From the NCBI GenBank assembly GCA_037389465.1, contig JAZARR010000237.1:124001-188000 (forward strand): a stretch of 64,000 nucleotides of DNA. The letters are read 5' to 3'. Positions 30,001 to 41,600 of this stretch are shown in pieces. A program made the position numbers and the translations under genes. Position 1 is the first letter of the stretch, and the number at the start of each line of letters is the position of its first letter. The notes beneath the pieces were generated by a model. It saw nothing but the letters and a program-made list of their open reading frames with translations. It searched no databases and had not been told where the DNA came from. The DNA comes from Baylisascaris procyonis. Its lineage: Eukaryota > Nematoda > Chromadorea > Rhabditida > Ascarididae.

Positions 30001-32709
30001 TCATGGTGGCATTTTTGTCAAAAAAAGGGAGCGAGCTTCTGGATTTGCAGGATTTCATGTTTGACTATGGGTTTGACACTGCGTATTAACCAAGAAGAAG
30101 GTACTCCGTCTGCTTATCCGCATCCATTATAACTGCGACAGCCCAACTGTAAAGGTGTTGGTAGTTGATGTTTTTTATCAGTGATCAGTTTGATCAGTGT
30201 CGTTTGATCACTAGTTATCGTGATCAGTAATGATTTGTAATACGATGGAAGATATCCTTCTTCAATCACAATTAAGGCATTTCAGGGACTTGGGGTTGGT
30301 GTATTTGGCGGTTTAACGGCGATTGTCACAAATACATACACGGAGAGCAAAAGGGATGGTATTGCAGTAAGATTTCCCTCTTGTTTTCTTTTCATTCATT
30401 TTCATCTTCTTTAAGGAATTTTTCTCATGCGATATAACAGCTTTTACAGGAAATACACATACGGCTTTGTTTCATGTCTGATTCCTTGATGAAAGCTTTA
30501 TTTATAGTCAAAGGCGTTCTAACCCAATTGTGACTCCGTTAACGTGTTTTTGTAAGTCGACCGCTTATGTGGCGAGTGGTTTATTGTGGCGCATGTGCTG
30601 AAAAGGTTATGATTGGAAAAGTGGAATAATTTCTAGTTGTTGCCATTTTTTTCGGTTACTCGAAAGGGAGAGATAGGGAGATTGAAAGTGATTTTGAGGG
30701 TGCACTCCGGGGCATCACAACTGGTGCGGTCGATACCGTGACGAAACCTGTGCAGGGAATATTCGACCTAGTTGAGGGCACTGCTTCAGCTATGAAAGAA
30801 ATCGTCGGTGGTCCTGCAGGTATGTTGTTTCATCTTTTATCTTTGTTTTCGTCCCATGTTTCCGTATTAACTTAAATAGGGGAAGCTATTCTTGTTCCTG
30901 TTGAGTGATTTCGTATGATACTTAAATAAACAAAGTGTATTATTTCTTGGGCTACTTGAAATCACGTGGAACGGTTGGAATTATTGATATATTAAATGTT
31001 TTTGAAAAGGCGGAAGAGAAGAATAGATGAGAGAGAGCTGAATGTGCTTATTGAGGGAAAAATTTGAACTTTTCGGCTGCAGCCTATCTACCCATTTTTT
31101 GAGGCTTCAACAATGAATCTCTGTGATTGAAGCTGTTTTTATTTTGCAGCACGAAAGTCGCATTTTGCCGAGAAGCGAGTCCGTCTCTCACGCGTTTGCA
31201 CAAACTTGCAGTCGCTTCTGCCGTGCTATTCCGAAGAACTAGCTGCTGCACAAATGGATCTACTACGCATCAACGGATTTTCCACAAACGAAATGTATAT
31301 ATTCATTGCTCCTTCCGTTATTTTCTTTTTACTTTCCTCTGTCTTTTCTTTTATTGAGGCACATGCTTCGGTGAATCGGTAATGGAGGGAAAACGCATAA
31401 AGATCCTGCTAAAATGAAGTGAAAATGCAAATTTTCTTTCTATCTCTCGCTTCTCTTGCCCAGCTCCCACGCTCCCATCCCCTTTCTGCCTGCCACCTTT
31501 GATTCGTTATCCTCTTCATTTTCTTTATGAAAGAATTCCCCTATAATTCTTTGCCGACTTTTTAAGCAGGTGCAACATTAATCCGATCTAACTCGTACAG
31601 GTTTTGGTGATGTACGGCAATTACAGACTGTTAGATGTGGAAGTGGTACTGGATCGGCGAACAAGTAAAGACCGGATACGACAATATGCGCTGATCTGCT
31701 CAGAGCAATGCTACGTGATCAGGCAGGTAGATGATGAGCCCAGCAACGTGGTACAGAGGATACCCTATAAACACCTAAAACTGATGCAGCCAGTCGCGGT
31801 CAGTGAACACAACGCTACGTTCGCGTCTATAGGTTTGTTTCAGAAGTTTGAAGCACTTTTGCTGAACCCCATTTACTCTTTTTTGTGCAATCAAATGAAA
31901 AGTGCATGCTACATGGGACGAGCTTATGCTTAATTTTTAGGGACCAAATTATGGACACCTGAGACTGTGACGAGACATATATGCTTCCACATGAATGATG
32001 CGCAGCTTTACGTTGTAGTTCACTAGCTCGTTTTGTAATGTACGTTCAAATGATAGAATGCTTCCTGCTAGCCCTGCAGAAATTTAGATGATTCAGCGAA
32101 TCTCATTATTTAGGTGGATTTCTTCTGGAGATCTCGCTTCGCAGCCGTGAACCCTCGCCTTTAAGTGATAGAAGCGTGCAAAATTATACGTAGAGGCTAG
32201 CACACGAGCAGCTGGGCTGACCAACGAGCCAAAGCATGACTACTGCCCATCTTTCTTCCTCCTCCCCTCCTCACCCCTCCCCCTTCGCCGCATCCTTCGT
32301 GCCCACCGCGATCGAAAGGATGCATCTCTGTGACGGTTTTCGTTCCCGTCCGGAGATGTGGGCGGAAGCACATAATAGTTCTGATTTTATGATTTGATTG
32401 CTAGAGGCATGCATAAGGTGGGGTCATTTTGGCCCAGGTCAAAATTCGGTTAGTAAGCTTTAAGCTCTAGATATGGACGTAATCAGATCCGTCGTACGTC
32501 GATTTTTTAAATGCTGAAGAGTGATGCTGAGACACTTTACAGAAATCGTTCTGGAGCTTTCAAGTGGTAAGCGGCAACGGTTACCACATCTGTGGTGCAG
32601 CAAGATGGATGTGGCGAAGCGTCTGTGCGAGAAGGTGGCTCGGGCAAAGCAGTTATACGATCACAGCAAAAGAACACTTACGGTCGCCGAAGACTATGAT
32701 GTTTTATAG
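1..32709 (+). CDS. VPS13D: VPS13D-like bridge-like lipid transfer protein, 3' half of gene (5' part outside window)
   Basis: Multi-exon gene entering from the left edge and ending at TAG 32707-32709. Firm exons, joined by GT-AG sites with matching phases, include 82-273 (start approximate), 4360-4522, 6066-6138, 7171-7325, 7587-7837, 8874-9050, 9859-10003, 10481-10647, 11592-11757, 12839-12947, 13451-13652, 14022-14072, 14564-14692, 14943-15123, 15800-15912, 16202-16287 and 16863-17037, then those listed in the domain entries. Together they give about 2,060 codons. VPS13 proteins form a long hydrophobic groove that moves phospholipids between organelles at contact sites; VPS13D acts in mitochondrial and peroxisomal upkeep. 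The D-type assignment rests on the motif FGNPMGLASDLKESFEGL, which matches my memory of human VPS13D (LGNPMGLLNDVSEGVTGL) rather than VPS13A/C (LGNPFGLIRGLSEG), plus a beta-trefoil segment. Joins near 3270-3747, 17494-18068 and 19831-20324 are unresolved. Confidence 0.9.
82..10647 (+). other. VPS13D: VPS13D exons: late beta-groove (RBG) repeats
   Basis: Exons 82-273, 3113 to about 3270, 3747-3809, 4360-4522, 6066-6138, 7171-7325, 7587-7837, 8874-9050, 9859-10003 and 10481-10647. The translation alternates beta-strand runs typical of the VPS13 groove, for example VDMRCASIIVLPLNQ, VLTLVLLNARVLLVLDWL and MVARVSYRDALVIKNVL. Another cue is the pattern SRISFDAFIDNQSELDLI followed by FDSRFE. In this family such repeats line the lipid-conducting channel. 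The intron between 273 and 3113 is about 2.8 kb, the longest in the gene; the phase-1 join across it is consistent and I see no convincing exon inside. The 10481 exon uses the acceptor after GGTACAG to keep phase. An exon-like segment at about 3400-3460 (RDLRRNEILAKNGSYV) may belong here but its phases do not close. Confidence 0.75.
11592..22923 (+). other. VPS13D: VPS13D exons: VAB / SHR-binding region
   Basis: Exons 11592-11757 through 22720-22923. The block opens with DYFNERVFGWEPLLEPW, the VPS13 hallmark where the groove meets the adaptor-binding VAB domain. It continues with repeated beta modules marked by PYLLRNETGSDLRF (13451 exon), RVDGWDEISAVNVDSVGTYF (14564 exon), LMPPLTVLNLLPIDAEF (16863 exon), VPYWIVNKSGIPLIIKQ (18834 exon) and TPRYLLSNQT (20324 exon). 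Exons 20855-21012, 21959-22114 and 22720-22923 complete it, with VDYAWDDHYG near the end. In the family this region recruits organelle adaptors. Exons 18068-18190, 18834-18988 and 19752-19830 are phase-consistent with each other. One small exon between 19830 and 20324 seems to be missing, because the first ends in phase 0 and the second needs phase 2. Confidence 0.85.
19215..19228. repeat. Poly-G tract (14 G)
   Basis: Fourteen consecutive G after a GAGAGA run, inside a VPS13D intron (18989-19751). It is G-quadruplex-prone in principle, and a site where assembly or read length may be uncertain. Confidence 0.9.
23203..24710 (+). other. VPS13D: VPS13D exons: beta-trefoil (ricin-B-like) segment
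   Basis: Two exons, 23203-23479 and 24516-24710, both phase-consistent. The first carries NELVLEVMQKGKVMLNK and NQLWRFTADGCLENVG, then YVLDVLDRGGYMLMMLKR ending in YQNWHITA. The second has VWELQTQRPGSGILDVE. The repeated Q-x-W motifs (NQLW, YQNW) with intervening GCLEN and YVLDV strands are typical of ricin-type beta-trefoils. Animal VPS13D carries such a module between its SHR-binding and C-terminal helical regions, and VPS13A/B/C as I know them do not, so this segment supports the paralogue call. The intron between the two exons is about 1 kb and shows no further exon. Whether the module binds sugar cannot be judged from sequence. Confidence 0.75.
25544..30819 (+). other. VPS13D: VPS13D exons: ATG2-C / DH-like helical C-terminal region
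   Basis: Exons 25544-25691, 26533-26660, 26930-27088, 27369-27447, 27771-27911, 28411-28584, 28970-29139, 29466-29603, 30286-30366 and about 30681-30819. Key stretches are RRQFNIKLVSFENAMISL, DAFGNPMGLASDLKESFEGL, GFVSGLGYGVTNSISK, GVGVFGGLTAIVTNTYTE and GAVDTVTKPVQGIFDL. These correspond to the amphipathic glycine-rich helices shared by VPS13 and ATG2, which in the family help target lipid droplets and mitochondria. Phases agree through the whole block. For 26930-27088 the GTAGGT donor is chosen over a GTACTT site four bases downstream because only the former keeps the next exon in frame. The exact acceptor of the last exon is inferred from phase and lacks a good pyrimidine tract. Confidence 0.85.
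25936..25990. repeat. TG-rich imperfect microsatellite in a VPS13D intron
   Basis: Imperfect TGTGTACATGTGTGCATGTG-type sequence in the intron 25692-26532. It is low-complexity with no coding signal. Confidence 0.6.
31150..32709 (+). other. VPS13D: VPS13D terminal exons: PH-like domain and stop
   Basis: Exons 31150-31294, 31627-31832 (start from phase) and 32543-32709. They encode ARKSHFAEKRVRL, LLPCYSEELAAAQMDLL, QYALICSEQCYVIRQVDDE and VAKRLCEKVARAKQLYDHSK before the stop TAG 32707-32709. The order and spacing match the end of human VPS13D as I recall it (arginine-lysine run, LLPRYSE, a PH-like sheet, then a final helix), so I take the protein to end here. The AA at 32543 pairs with the phase-1 G of the preceding exon, supporting the final acceptor TTTACAG. 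No clear AATAAA lies close behind the stop. Confidence 0.85.
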
Positions 32710-35700
32710 CCGAGCGCAAAGCGCTGGTCGAGCTCTTAAGAGAATCCACATTTTAACGGTTCTACTTCAGTACTTACGTAATGATGCGGTCATACTTACA
32801 CGTCATCCGCGAGTTGTTTTATTCGTTGTTAAGAATGCATCATCACGTTAACTATAGCGAAGAGTTGCTGTCGAGGATTCACCACTGTGAGATATCTTCC
32901 AAGAGTTTCGGTTCCATTAAAAATGTCGCCCTGTATCATATTACTTCTCGTCTAATGAAGAGATTCATTCGGAGTTGGTCGATTATGGCTTTAATTTACT
33001 AAATTAGTGTATTTTGTCTAGCATGCAAAATATTCCTGTCTTGCGATGGCACGGGCCGAATGCGTATTTAGTAGATGTGAACTACAGAGTGGGTTGATCA
33101 TGTAAGGTGCTCAAATTCTATAGTATAAGGCTTGGGACAACCTCGTTCGCTAGTTTATCATAATCCCTTGAAAGGAAAGGTACTATGTTACAAACGTTGC
33201 ATTTTTTGTGGAGGACGGATTTGCTTTAGGGGCAGAAACTGATAGATTGCTGTAGGCTTTATGCATTCGGCTTCATTTGTCCTTAAAATGCTTTAACATG
33301 CTTAACCTATATGGATTTTTGAAATAACGGGTGATGGTTTGCGCTTTCGCCAATGTTGACCATGAGACTTGACTTTGATTTTTTCATCGCCCCTGAACAA
33401 TTGTTTTTAGAGCATGTCGGTGTACAGACGCTACGCCAGTGGCTCCCCGATATGTGCTGCAATGAAAAGGATATTTGCAATACTTGTGTTTTGTGTGGAA
33501 TGACGAACGATTTTGAAAAATGTTCTTTAAACGTCGGTGGTACAGCACCGAACGTCGACATGCCGAATAATTTGATTTGTTTGAGCGATACATCACCATA
33601 GAAGAACGTTGAATTCTAATGTAGTGCGATGAACCGTTTGCCTGTTGTTTCCTTGGAATTAAATCTGCTCAATTTGCTCTTATAAAATGCACGTTGATGT
33701 CTGTTGCCTTCTTTATGTTCCGTTGATTGCATTTCTTTAAGCTGAGTTCTTTGCCGTCATGCAGACTTCATAGCGAGGCCTTGAGCTCTGCGATATTCCA
33801 TTCGCTTTCAAGCGTTTCATGTACGTTTTTGCAGATTTGCTAGCAAGAGCTCATATTGTTGACGTATCTTTGCGTATTTATGTGTTTATGTGCGTGCGTA
33901 CGTGTTGTGCCTGGTTGCATGTGTGTCTGTGTTTTTGTCTGTCTGTCTGCTATTTTCAACCGGGTAAACGCAGAACTGGGAGCTGTAATGCGTGTTATTA
34001 CGGATTTTTTTTCACGTTTGCCAGTTGACTGAAGAAAGCTATGAAAATTTGAAGATGGGAAAATTTGCATGCATTCTGCATCGGCTGGCTTTTCATTTTG
34101 ACCTGGATCGAATTGAGGGGAAACGAATTTCTCATGGGATTCTGGAAGCGGTGGGGTTAGTTGCAATATGAAGCCTTATTCTGCTTAGTTGATAAATGTG
34201 GATATTGTTGTGCAAGTTTGCTTTTGCCTGGCAACTCATGAAACTGGTTGATCAGGTGGGCAGAATGCATAAGCGCATATCGTGCCAGCTGCTCTGGCCT
34301 CTGCAGTTTCTTGTTTTGAATATATTCGATACGCATCGCTTTGTTTCTAAGAGAACCTGAAGCAGTTACTCGTAGTAGGGGTGGGTGTTAGAGATAGATT
34401 TGGTGAAATCAAGTTGCACAAGGGATTTAAGGCAAAGAGATCATGCTCAGTCTGCGTCTGTTGTGCTCACCTTGTCACTCATTTAGAGTGGGCGTTTTTC
34501 AACGTCCATATTTTGTTTATTCACCAAAGGCGTTGTAATTTGGATGCCTTCCGTAATTTTCACTTTCACTACGTATGTTTTTGTTTTTGCTTTCCGGTGT
34601 TTCATTTGGTGCAATCTTTCGTTTCCACTGTGTTGTATTATTTATAATTGTGGGTGCGAAGATCAAGAAGCATTTATCAGTATCGTTTTGTTAGAAGACT
34701 AGAAGAAAGCGAAGTTAGGTAAAATGAAAGAAATATGGAAAGTCTTTGTTGACAACACACTGGCCGGTCGTATGTTGATGTGATTGATTCATAAGCTGGC
34801 ACTATTTACGTTTGTTGTGGAGAACATTTGCATTCACCGGAGTTGTCTAGTTCTCGCCCAAAACTATGCCCAATACAGCGTTATTTCATCCTGAATCTAA
34901 GAACAGTGAGACTCGAGCGTAACAGAGGATGCTATTATGGCACTGCGTTTATTTTTCAGTTTTTCTATCTAGGTCAGTTCACATTTAGCATTGTCATGTT
35001 TTCAGCTGGGATGCCACCATGCTTAATGCTCTTCTGTTACCGGGTCCGTACTTTTCTGCATAGCGGTTTTTTAAATAGTTGATCTCTTCTTCCATCAGCT
35101 GCGTTGATTTGATTTGATGGCGGGGTTTTTTCTGTAATTGTGTGTTATAGTCAACCATAACGCATCTTTTGAAGAGGCTGTGATAGTAAAATATGCTGTT
35201 CATTTGTTTGTTCATTTCAACAATGCAAAAAGGTACTGTTCCTCTGTTATTAATTTCATCGGTATAAATTGTTAATCATTAAACTCCACTTACTCAACCT
35301 TCGGGTGGTAGAAATCTTCGAATGTGTAAAAATTCACGCAAATTTGCATTCGAGAGTTCTTCGAGCCTGTAATGAGCCCTTGCATGCGAGGATTATCCAA
35401 ACTCGCACTAAACTTTCATTTGCCAAATGTCCATTCGGCATTTTTCTGGAAGCGTTCTTGAAACGTTTACGTTCCAGACTTGAGATATCGCCTGGGGCGG
35501 CATAAGAACACATAAGTCGATCATTGACATTATATGAAGAACAGTAAACGAGGACTGACTGTATGAGTAAGTGGATCACTGCAGTGTGAGATCACGGGTA
35601 GGCATCTTAGGTTGACCGTTCGGTGCCCACCCAACACAATGTGGAAAATCGTGATGGTAACCGTGATTTGTTTAATTTTTGTTAAGGTATAAATTAACGC

Positions 35701-36331
35701 ACGTGTTTTTGCAATTATCTTTTGATGTATGCTCATCATGAGCAAAGCAGTTGCTCCATTTCTCCCCTCGTTCCTCGTCTCTCCTCCCCCTACCGCATCC
35801 TGAACTGTCGGTGTGGGGAGGCATCAATCGTACTGCTGCGCTACTGAACAGGAGCTAGCTAGGTTCGGCGGATAGGAACTCACTAAGCGAGTCAAGATGC
35901 CGTTCTCGCAAATCCTTTTTTACACTGAACGGTTGGTCACAGCTCCAATACTATACCTAGGGATTTTTCCATATAAGTCAATGAAATTTTGCTTGTCATG
36001 GCTTCTACACGCCTCAAGGAAGCGATTCTGTTCTGCTAATGCAACACCGATATCGATTACCTTTAGCCGAAGAAAGTTGGGATGGTGTTGATGCATTTAT
36101 AAAGGGGTTTTGTTATTTATATCCCGATTAGGTACCTGGTTTATGGAAGTTTCCAGTCAGTTGTGTTTTCAAAGTCTGTACTCTGAGGCGGGTCGTAGGT
36201 CATCATTTTCTTTTAGGAGTAGTCTGGTGAAAGTAATACGTCTGCAGTTGGAAACAATCTACCTGTCTGTCTGTGAATGTCAATTTGCGCACATTTCAGC
36301 TTTACGAGGAAGGTTGCTGTAAGTGTAGGTT
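32710..36331. other. Spacer between VPS13D and PET117
   Basis: About 3.6 kb with no exon I can support. It will contain the VPS13D 3' UTR and the PET117 promoter. A TG/CTGT-rich low-complexity stretch lies at about 33880-33950. Short open frames here have no recognisable domain and no consistent flanking splice signals. Confidence 0.6.
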
Positions 36332-36823
36332 ATGCTTTCTGCGCGATGGACACCTAATAGTGGTCGACAGAAGCAGTACGGCTTTCGCGTGTTTGTTGCA
36401 TCCTGCATTTTCTCGGCTGTCACAATCGGTGAGCGCTAACGTCGATCATTGCTCTGAGTTAATCATTAGATGCAGCTGTTTGTTGAAGGCATGTAGTTAG
36501 GGACACCTATGTCGTAATGAAGCAGAGAGGATTGACGTTTTTAGAGAAAACATCCATTATTTAACATCAGTATATGGCGAAAGACTGCTGGCCAAATTTG
36601 AATGTGAGGTAATTGTTGGATTCGATTCTGTGTCGTAGGCGACAAGTGCATCTAAGGTTTCAGTGATGTTTCAGCATTGGTTCTTTGGGATGAGCGTTCG
36701 CAGAGAGAACGACGACAAGTAGGAGTTAAAGAACGACTGAAGACAATTCAGCAGCAGCAAAATATGGAAGAATACGAGCGTCAGAGGCTAATCTATGAGC
36801 GTTACAAAGAAACCCATCAGTGA
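36332..36823 (+). CDS. PET117: PET117-like cytochrome c oxidase assembly factor (two exons)
   Basis: Exon 1 is 36332-36428 (ATG to ATC G|GTGAGC) and exon 2 is 36675-36823 (TTTCAG|CA to TGA). The phase-1 join gives 81 residues, the same length as human PET117. PET117 is a small mitochondrial inner-membrane/matrix chaperone that works with PET100 and COX15 in assembling complex IV. Residues about 18-36 form a hydrophobic segment (FRVFVASCIFSAVTIALVL). The rest is highly charged and helical, running through GVKERLKTIQQQQN. Aligned without gaps to the human protein as I remember it, SAVTIALV matches TAATVAGV and the GV following the basic stretch coincides, as does the Q/K-rich run before N. The N-terminus (12 residues before the basic QKQ) could serve as a targeting sequence. 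It lies downstream of VPS13D on the same strand and converges with the zhp gene. Weak points: remote similarity and a short protein. Confidence 0.75.
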
Positions 36824-38691
36824 AAAGTTTAACTACACCTTATTTGGATGGAGACTGATCATTTCAATGGTCTAGACAAACCAGCCAAGCATCAGTTTAA
36901 TGTCAAACAACTGCTTTAAGGCAACAACTTTGTCTGATCGCTATCGGGAAGCGCTGACATTAGGCTGTTACAAGGCGGTTCCACTAGCGGTTTTGTGCTT
37001 CACGCCTTGCATGGCCACTGACGGTCTAGTGATAAAGCACGTGACTTTTTTCGTTTTAAAACGTTTTTATTATTTTACTCCTGTAACGTGACCGAGATGT
37101 TGGGTATAATGAATGATGCGCTGCCCATATTCCTTTCACATGGTGCTATTTTTGCTTGTAGTTTCCTTATGTTGTTTACTGTTTCTGCACAACCGTATCA
37201 TGCTTCCACCGACATATTCTGATTTTATTTATAAATTACATAATTTCTTTCCCACTATTTATGCTCATATTAGTGGTAGATCAGACGATAGCAGTAGGTT
37301 TAACTTAATTTTATTTAATAGTACACTGTACGATAAATGTTTATTTGCTTTTTATTGTTGCAACATCTGACATACAACTGCACAAATCGAGAGAACAAAA
37401 CGAGCCGGAACAAACGGACAGAGTGAATTAAGTAAGGAGGTTGCCGCAGAATAGAGTTCAGCTGTTATTTTATAATAAGGCAGTTGTTCGTTTGTTCCAA
37501 TTCCGGCACCTCAAATTTTTCTGGTTCCGGTTTTCAGAAAAAACTTCCAGTGAAACCCCCAGCGCAAATATCGTCGTATAGAGACGTTCTTCAATGTTTT
37601 CTTTGGTATATACGGTCGTAATGCTTCCCTCGCATGAGGATTTCGAGTCCCTTTGCACTCCGCTCTTCTGCGCATAAAACCGCAAAAAGTTCCCCGCCAA
37701 AAGCGTCTACTACAGTAGCACAATTCCTGTCGCCCATGTTAACAGGAAGAAGCAAGAGCTAAATGGGGCGGAGAACGTGGTCCATTGCTCCGGTCTGGAG
37801 CAATGGACCACCGTTTCTGCGAGAGATTTCGTCACACTTTAGAAAAAAAAAATCCATCGTACCCCCGGTTAAACAGCAATTTGGACTTGTGAGAGCTGCT
37901 TCCGCAAAGGTCGGATTTCGCAACGGATTCACCTCATTGTCACTTTTAGCATGTTATGGAGCACTCCAGACATGTGAAAATGACATTTTGCCGTGATGAA
38001 AGGCATATCGGGACTTCAGAAGAGAGAGGATATTTCTTTTCAGCTTTGAAAGGGGTTTTCCAAGTGGCTTTGTTTTGATGGCGGGAGGAATGGAGGGTCT
38101 CCGAAGGTATATGGTTAAGGAGAGGGATGGATGGTCACAGACAACACTTCTGCAGGACGGGAATATGAAAACTTAATGACTTTTTAGTTTGCGATAAGTA
38201 AAGGGAAGTGAAACAAACATTTTTAAAGCTGAATTAAACAAGTCATGCAATGCAAAATTCACAAGATCTTCCCTTCAGTCGTTTCTGGATGGTTTGAAAG
38301 GCAGTCAAACCACATTCTGCGGAATGATCATATATTACAGGTTAATCGCCCTTTTGTCATTACCACCTCAATGACTACGTTGAGGAGGTGAGGGACCTAA
38401 CTACATCGGCACAGGAATTCTCAAAGAAGTTGCAGCTTTTGGGAGACAAATACAAATCGAAGAAAAACACATGAACTGGCCATACTCACAGGAAGAAATA
38501 ATACAAAACTGAACACTTGCGAGCAATCGTTAGTCTCCTTCTAAAGTCCCAAATTGGTTAATAAGACAGTATAAAGACAGACAAAATGGCCTACCCAAAC
38601 AGCATAACCAAAGACGGAGTTTCAATTCGCCATTCAGCTCTGATGTTATAAGTCTCTGGGAAGCAAGAATAACTTCCACTTGAAAAAAAAT
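36824..38691. other. Spacer between convergent PET117 and zhp genes
   Basis: About 1.9 kb of 3'-to-3' spacer, presumably holding both 3' UTRs. A somewhat GC-richer island at 37490-37815 ends in a strong hairpin (separate entry). I see no supported exon here. Confidence 0.55.
37777..37811. other. Perfect 15-bp inverted repeat with 5-nt loop
   Basis: The left arm starts GTGGTCCATTGCTCC, the loop is GGTCT, and the right arm GGAGCAATGGACCAC is its exact complement. It lies in intergenic DNA between convergent genes. It could fold in RNA or as a cruciform, or be a remnant of a mobile element; no flanking target-site duplication is obvious. Confidence 0.85.
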
Positions 38692-41600
38692 TTAAGCAAA
38701 GCGTAACCTATCGCCATAGTTCTTCACACCGAGGATGTCTGGAGTGCTTAGCACTTTGCCGCGCACAATCGGACTCGGCTCAGTACCACAGTTCGCGAAT
38801 GTAGCCGCAACGTGTTTCAACGAGGTGTTTGCCCCCGGCAGGCCACGACAGTGCTAAATTCATAAAATGTTACTCTCATACAAAAACAAAATCTAAAGGC
38901 GCCCTCTCTTGCTTTCCACGGAGACTACACTTCCACATTCAACTAGCACACTCAGCAAATTAGTTTCGCTCAGTAACTCTCAAAGATTTGCCACTTGAAG
39001 TAGAACAACACTATATCAGATACACTGCACTTGATTCTAGGGTGGAAAGACAGAAAAAAGAAATGGAACAGATCATTTCGTTTCATCGAATCACGCTCGA
39101 CCTTTTCCTTCTCGTTGTCAAGGGAACCTTGAGTTCATTTCTTCGTCAAGAAAACCTTTCGCTCCCATTTCCATCTGCACGAAATCATTAATAGGTCAAC
39201 GATTTTTTGAACCATGTTCGACCCCTTCCTGAAGAAAAGAGAGACGAAAGGAGGGCTAGAAAGTGGAGGAGGAAGGAAGGCAAGAATATGAAAAACACTC
39301 ATTCCCCATCATCCATGCGTATTCCCAGATCAAACATAGTAAGTGCATCTTCATGAAACTTATTTTCTTTTTCCCATTCCTTGTAAATCCCCCAAAACCC
39401 ATAACTTTTTAATGCTTTAAACCACAGAAATGCTCGCTTTTTCTAAGAATCTTTCAATTTTGATTGTCTGTGATTACGCATACTATAAAATCAGAGAATA
39501 TCGATCGTACACGATAAAAAGGAGGAAAACAGTAATCTTCAATGAAGCGCTCACCATAGTCTGGCAATCGTTGTTCGGTGTGCTAGTCGCTACGAAAGAA
39601 AATTCATGCCCATCATGCATCCCACGCTCTGCCAACCCTATAATATTTCATCTTGCCTCATGTTATTAAATTAATTCCTTTCGAGAGGTCGAATATTTTT
39701 TAACTCATTTTTTTGGCTCGCTAATTGCAAGGAAATACAAGGAGTTCCCCTTCAAAAATGCAATCTATCTTTCGAGAAAAGCCCTCTGGGTTGCTGACAC
39801 GACCAACCAAAAAATCTGATAAACAAAGTTTTCACAGAAGTAGCAACTCTCAGATAAGAACAACAAAGCCTAGGAGGTTGTGGCTACATCTGCAGCAATG
39901 TGTAAGTACTCCATCAACCAAGCGTCTGAGATGCTCTCACTTCAACTCATACGGCGGTACTATTTCCTTCTCCCCCTCCCCCTCCCCGCCACATCCAGTT
40001 CTCTCGAAGAGGAAAGACGCCCACAGCAGGTTTTGAAGAAGCACTCGCAAGCGAATTCAAAGGAAAAGAAAGGAAGTAGGGAGTTTTTAAAAGGCTCAAC
40101 TGCAAACAAAGGCCGCTGCATATCCTTCAACAGTTTTCATCTATCAAAATCCTCTACCAGTGCCCATTTGGTGATCTTCGACTACCAAACGCGGCCAGCA
40201 GCACTTGCTTTGAAGTGTTGCTCTACCTCACCTCGTAACTATAACATTAACTAGTGCAAAGTTCGTCATGAGCTTCCCTGCAAGTGCCGTGAGTAATGAA
40301 AACAACAAAACACCTTAACACAGAAACAAAGAAAGAAAGGAAAATGCGTAAGATCAGTGGTTCTGAGAATCATCGCTCAATTGAAATCCTTCAGGAAAGC
40401 TTTTGGCTTCTTTTTTAGCTTGCATTATACAAAGATGATGCTGTGAGTTATAACGGTCGAAACTTTTCAATCTCCACTCACTCCGCTTACCAAATCACAT
40501 TGACCAGGCGATGTAAGCCCAAAGATGACGCTATGATGCTGTGGTTCCGAAATTGTAGACCGAATTTCTTATCTTACTAACACACCTCCCTCTCTTTCGA
40601 TCCCCTTTTTGAAGGTGTGGTTGTTTCTACATTAACTTCCTCAGTTTAAGAAGCGCTTGGCTACTCCATACTACCTTGTGCTATGCCTCAAGAAAAATAA
40701 AAACCAGATAAAGAAGGCAAAAGTGATCACCCAACGGGAACTACTTTTCTAGTCGCTAACTCCAAATACAACAGATGCTCTCAGAACCAACCAATTCGAG
40801 GAAGAGAGAAGCGACTTATTCTAGCCGATACAGGTGTCGCCGTTCGTTTACGCATCTCTGCCTCACGTCGTGATATCCTAAACCAGCCAAACACAACTAG
40901 TAGAACTATTCAAATGCAATAATTTGTTGCCGTAGTCAACACCTTTGTTCCCTGCATGAACAATTTCAGGTTAAGTTTGTTCCCTACATAAACAATTTCA
41001 GGTTAAGTGTGTTCCCTACATAAACAATTTCAGGTTAAGTGTGTTCCCTACATAAACAATTTCAGGTTAAGTGTGTTCCCTACATAAACAAGTTCAGGTT
41101 AAGTGCAACAAACTTTAAACTTCTTCCAAATAAGCGACCTTCTGACAGCACACAAGGAAATCCAATCCAAATGAAATTCACTTCGAATTTGAATAAATTT
41201 AAAACCTGACATGAAACATCCACTTCACATTAGCTAACAAAACATGCCAGGCAAAATCTCTACAGGAAAATCTCCTCAGGTTGCCATTGAAGTCTAAAGA
41301 AGTTACCACTTCACAGTAAAATGTCCCCAATTTCCCGCCATTAATCTCAAATCAATCCTACGAAATGCACATTCATTCCATTGTAGGCAATTCAAAGTTT
41401 TACAATCGTTTCCTTCAACAACCTTCAACAACCTTATAGCCTAAGCTTTCTGCACAGTTTTTTGCTGCTAGAAGCATTCTAATCTATTACTGTGATCTTA
41501 AGTGGAAAATGAAAACAAGATAGTTATCTTTTTTAAAGCATTACGGTGATCCTCTCCGGTCAATAACAGCATAAAAGAACAAAAAAAAAACCTCACAGAG

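Noticed and set aside
37470..37723. Two overlapping minus-strand open frames of 70-76 codons
   Set aside because: No recognisable family; the sequence may be a repeat fragment, but no terminal repeats or target-site duplications were seen, so no mobile element is called.
40300..40545. Two short exon-like segments downstream of zhp exon 5 on the minus strand
   Set aside because: Good splice sites, but their phases do not connect to exon 5, whereas 39589-39555 and 38853-38692 do; at most alternative 3' exons.
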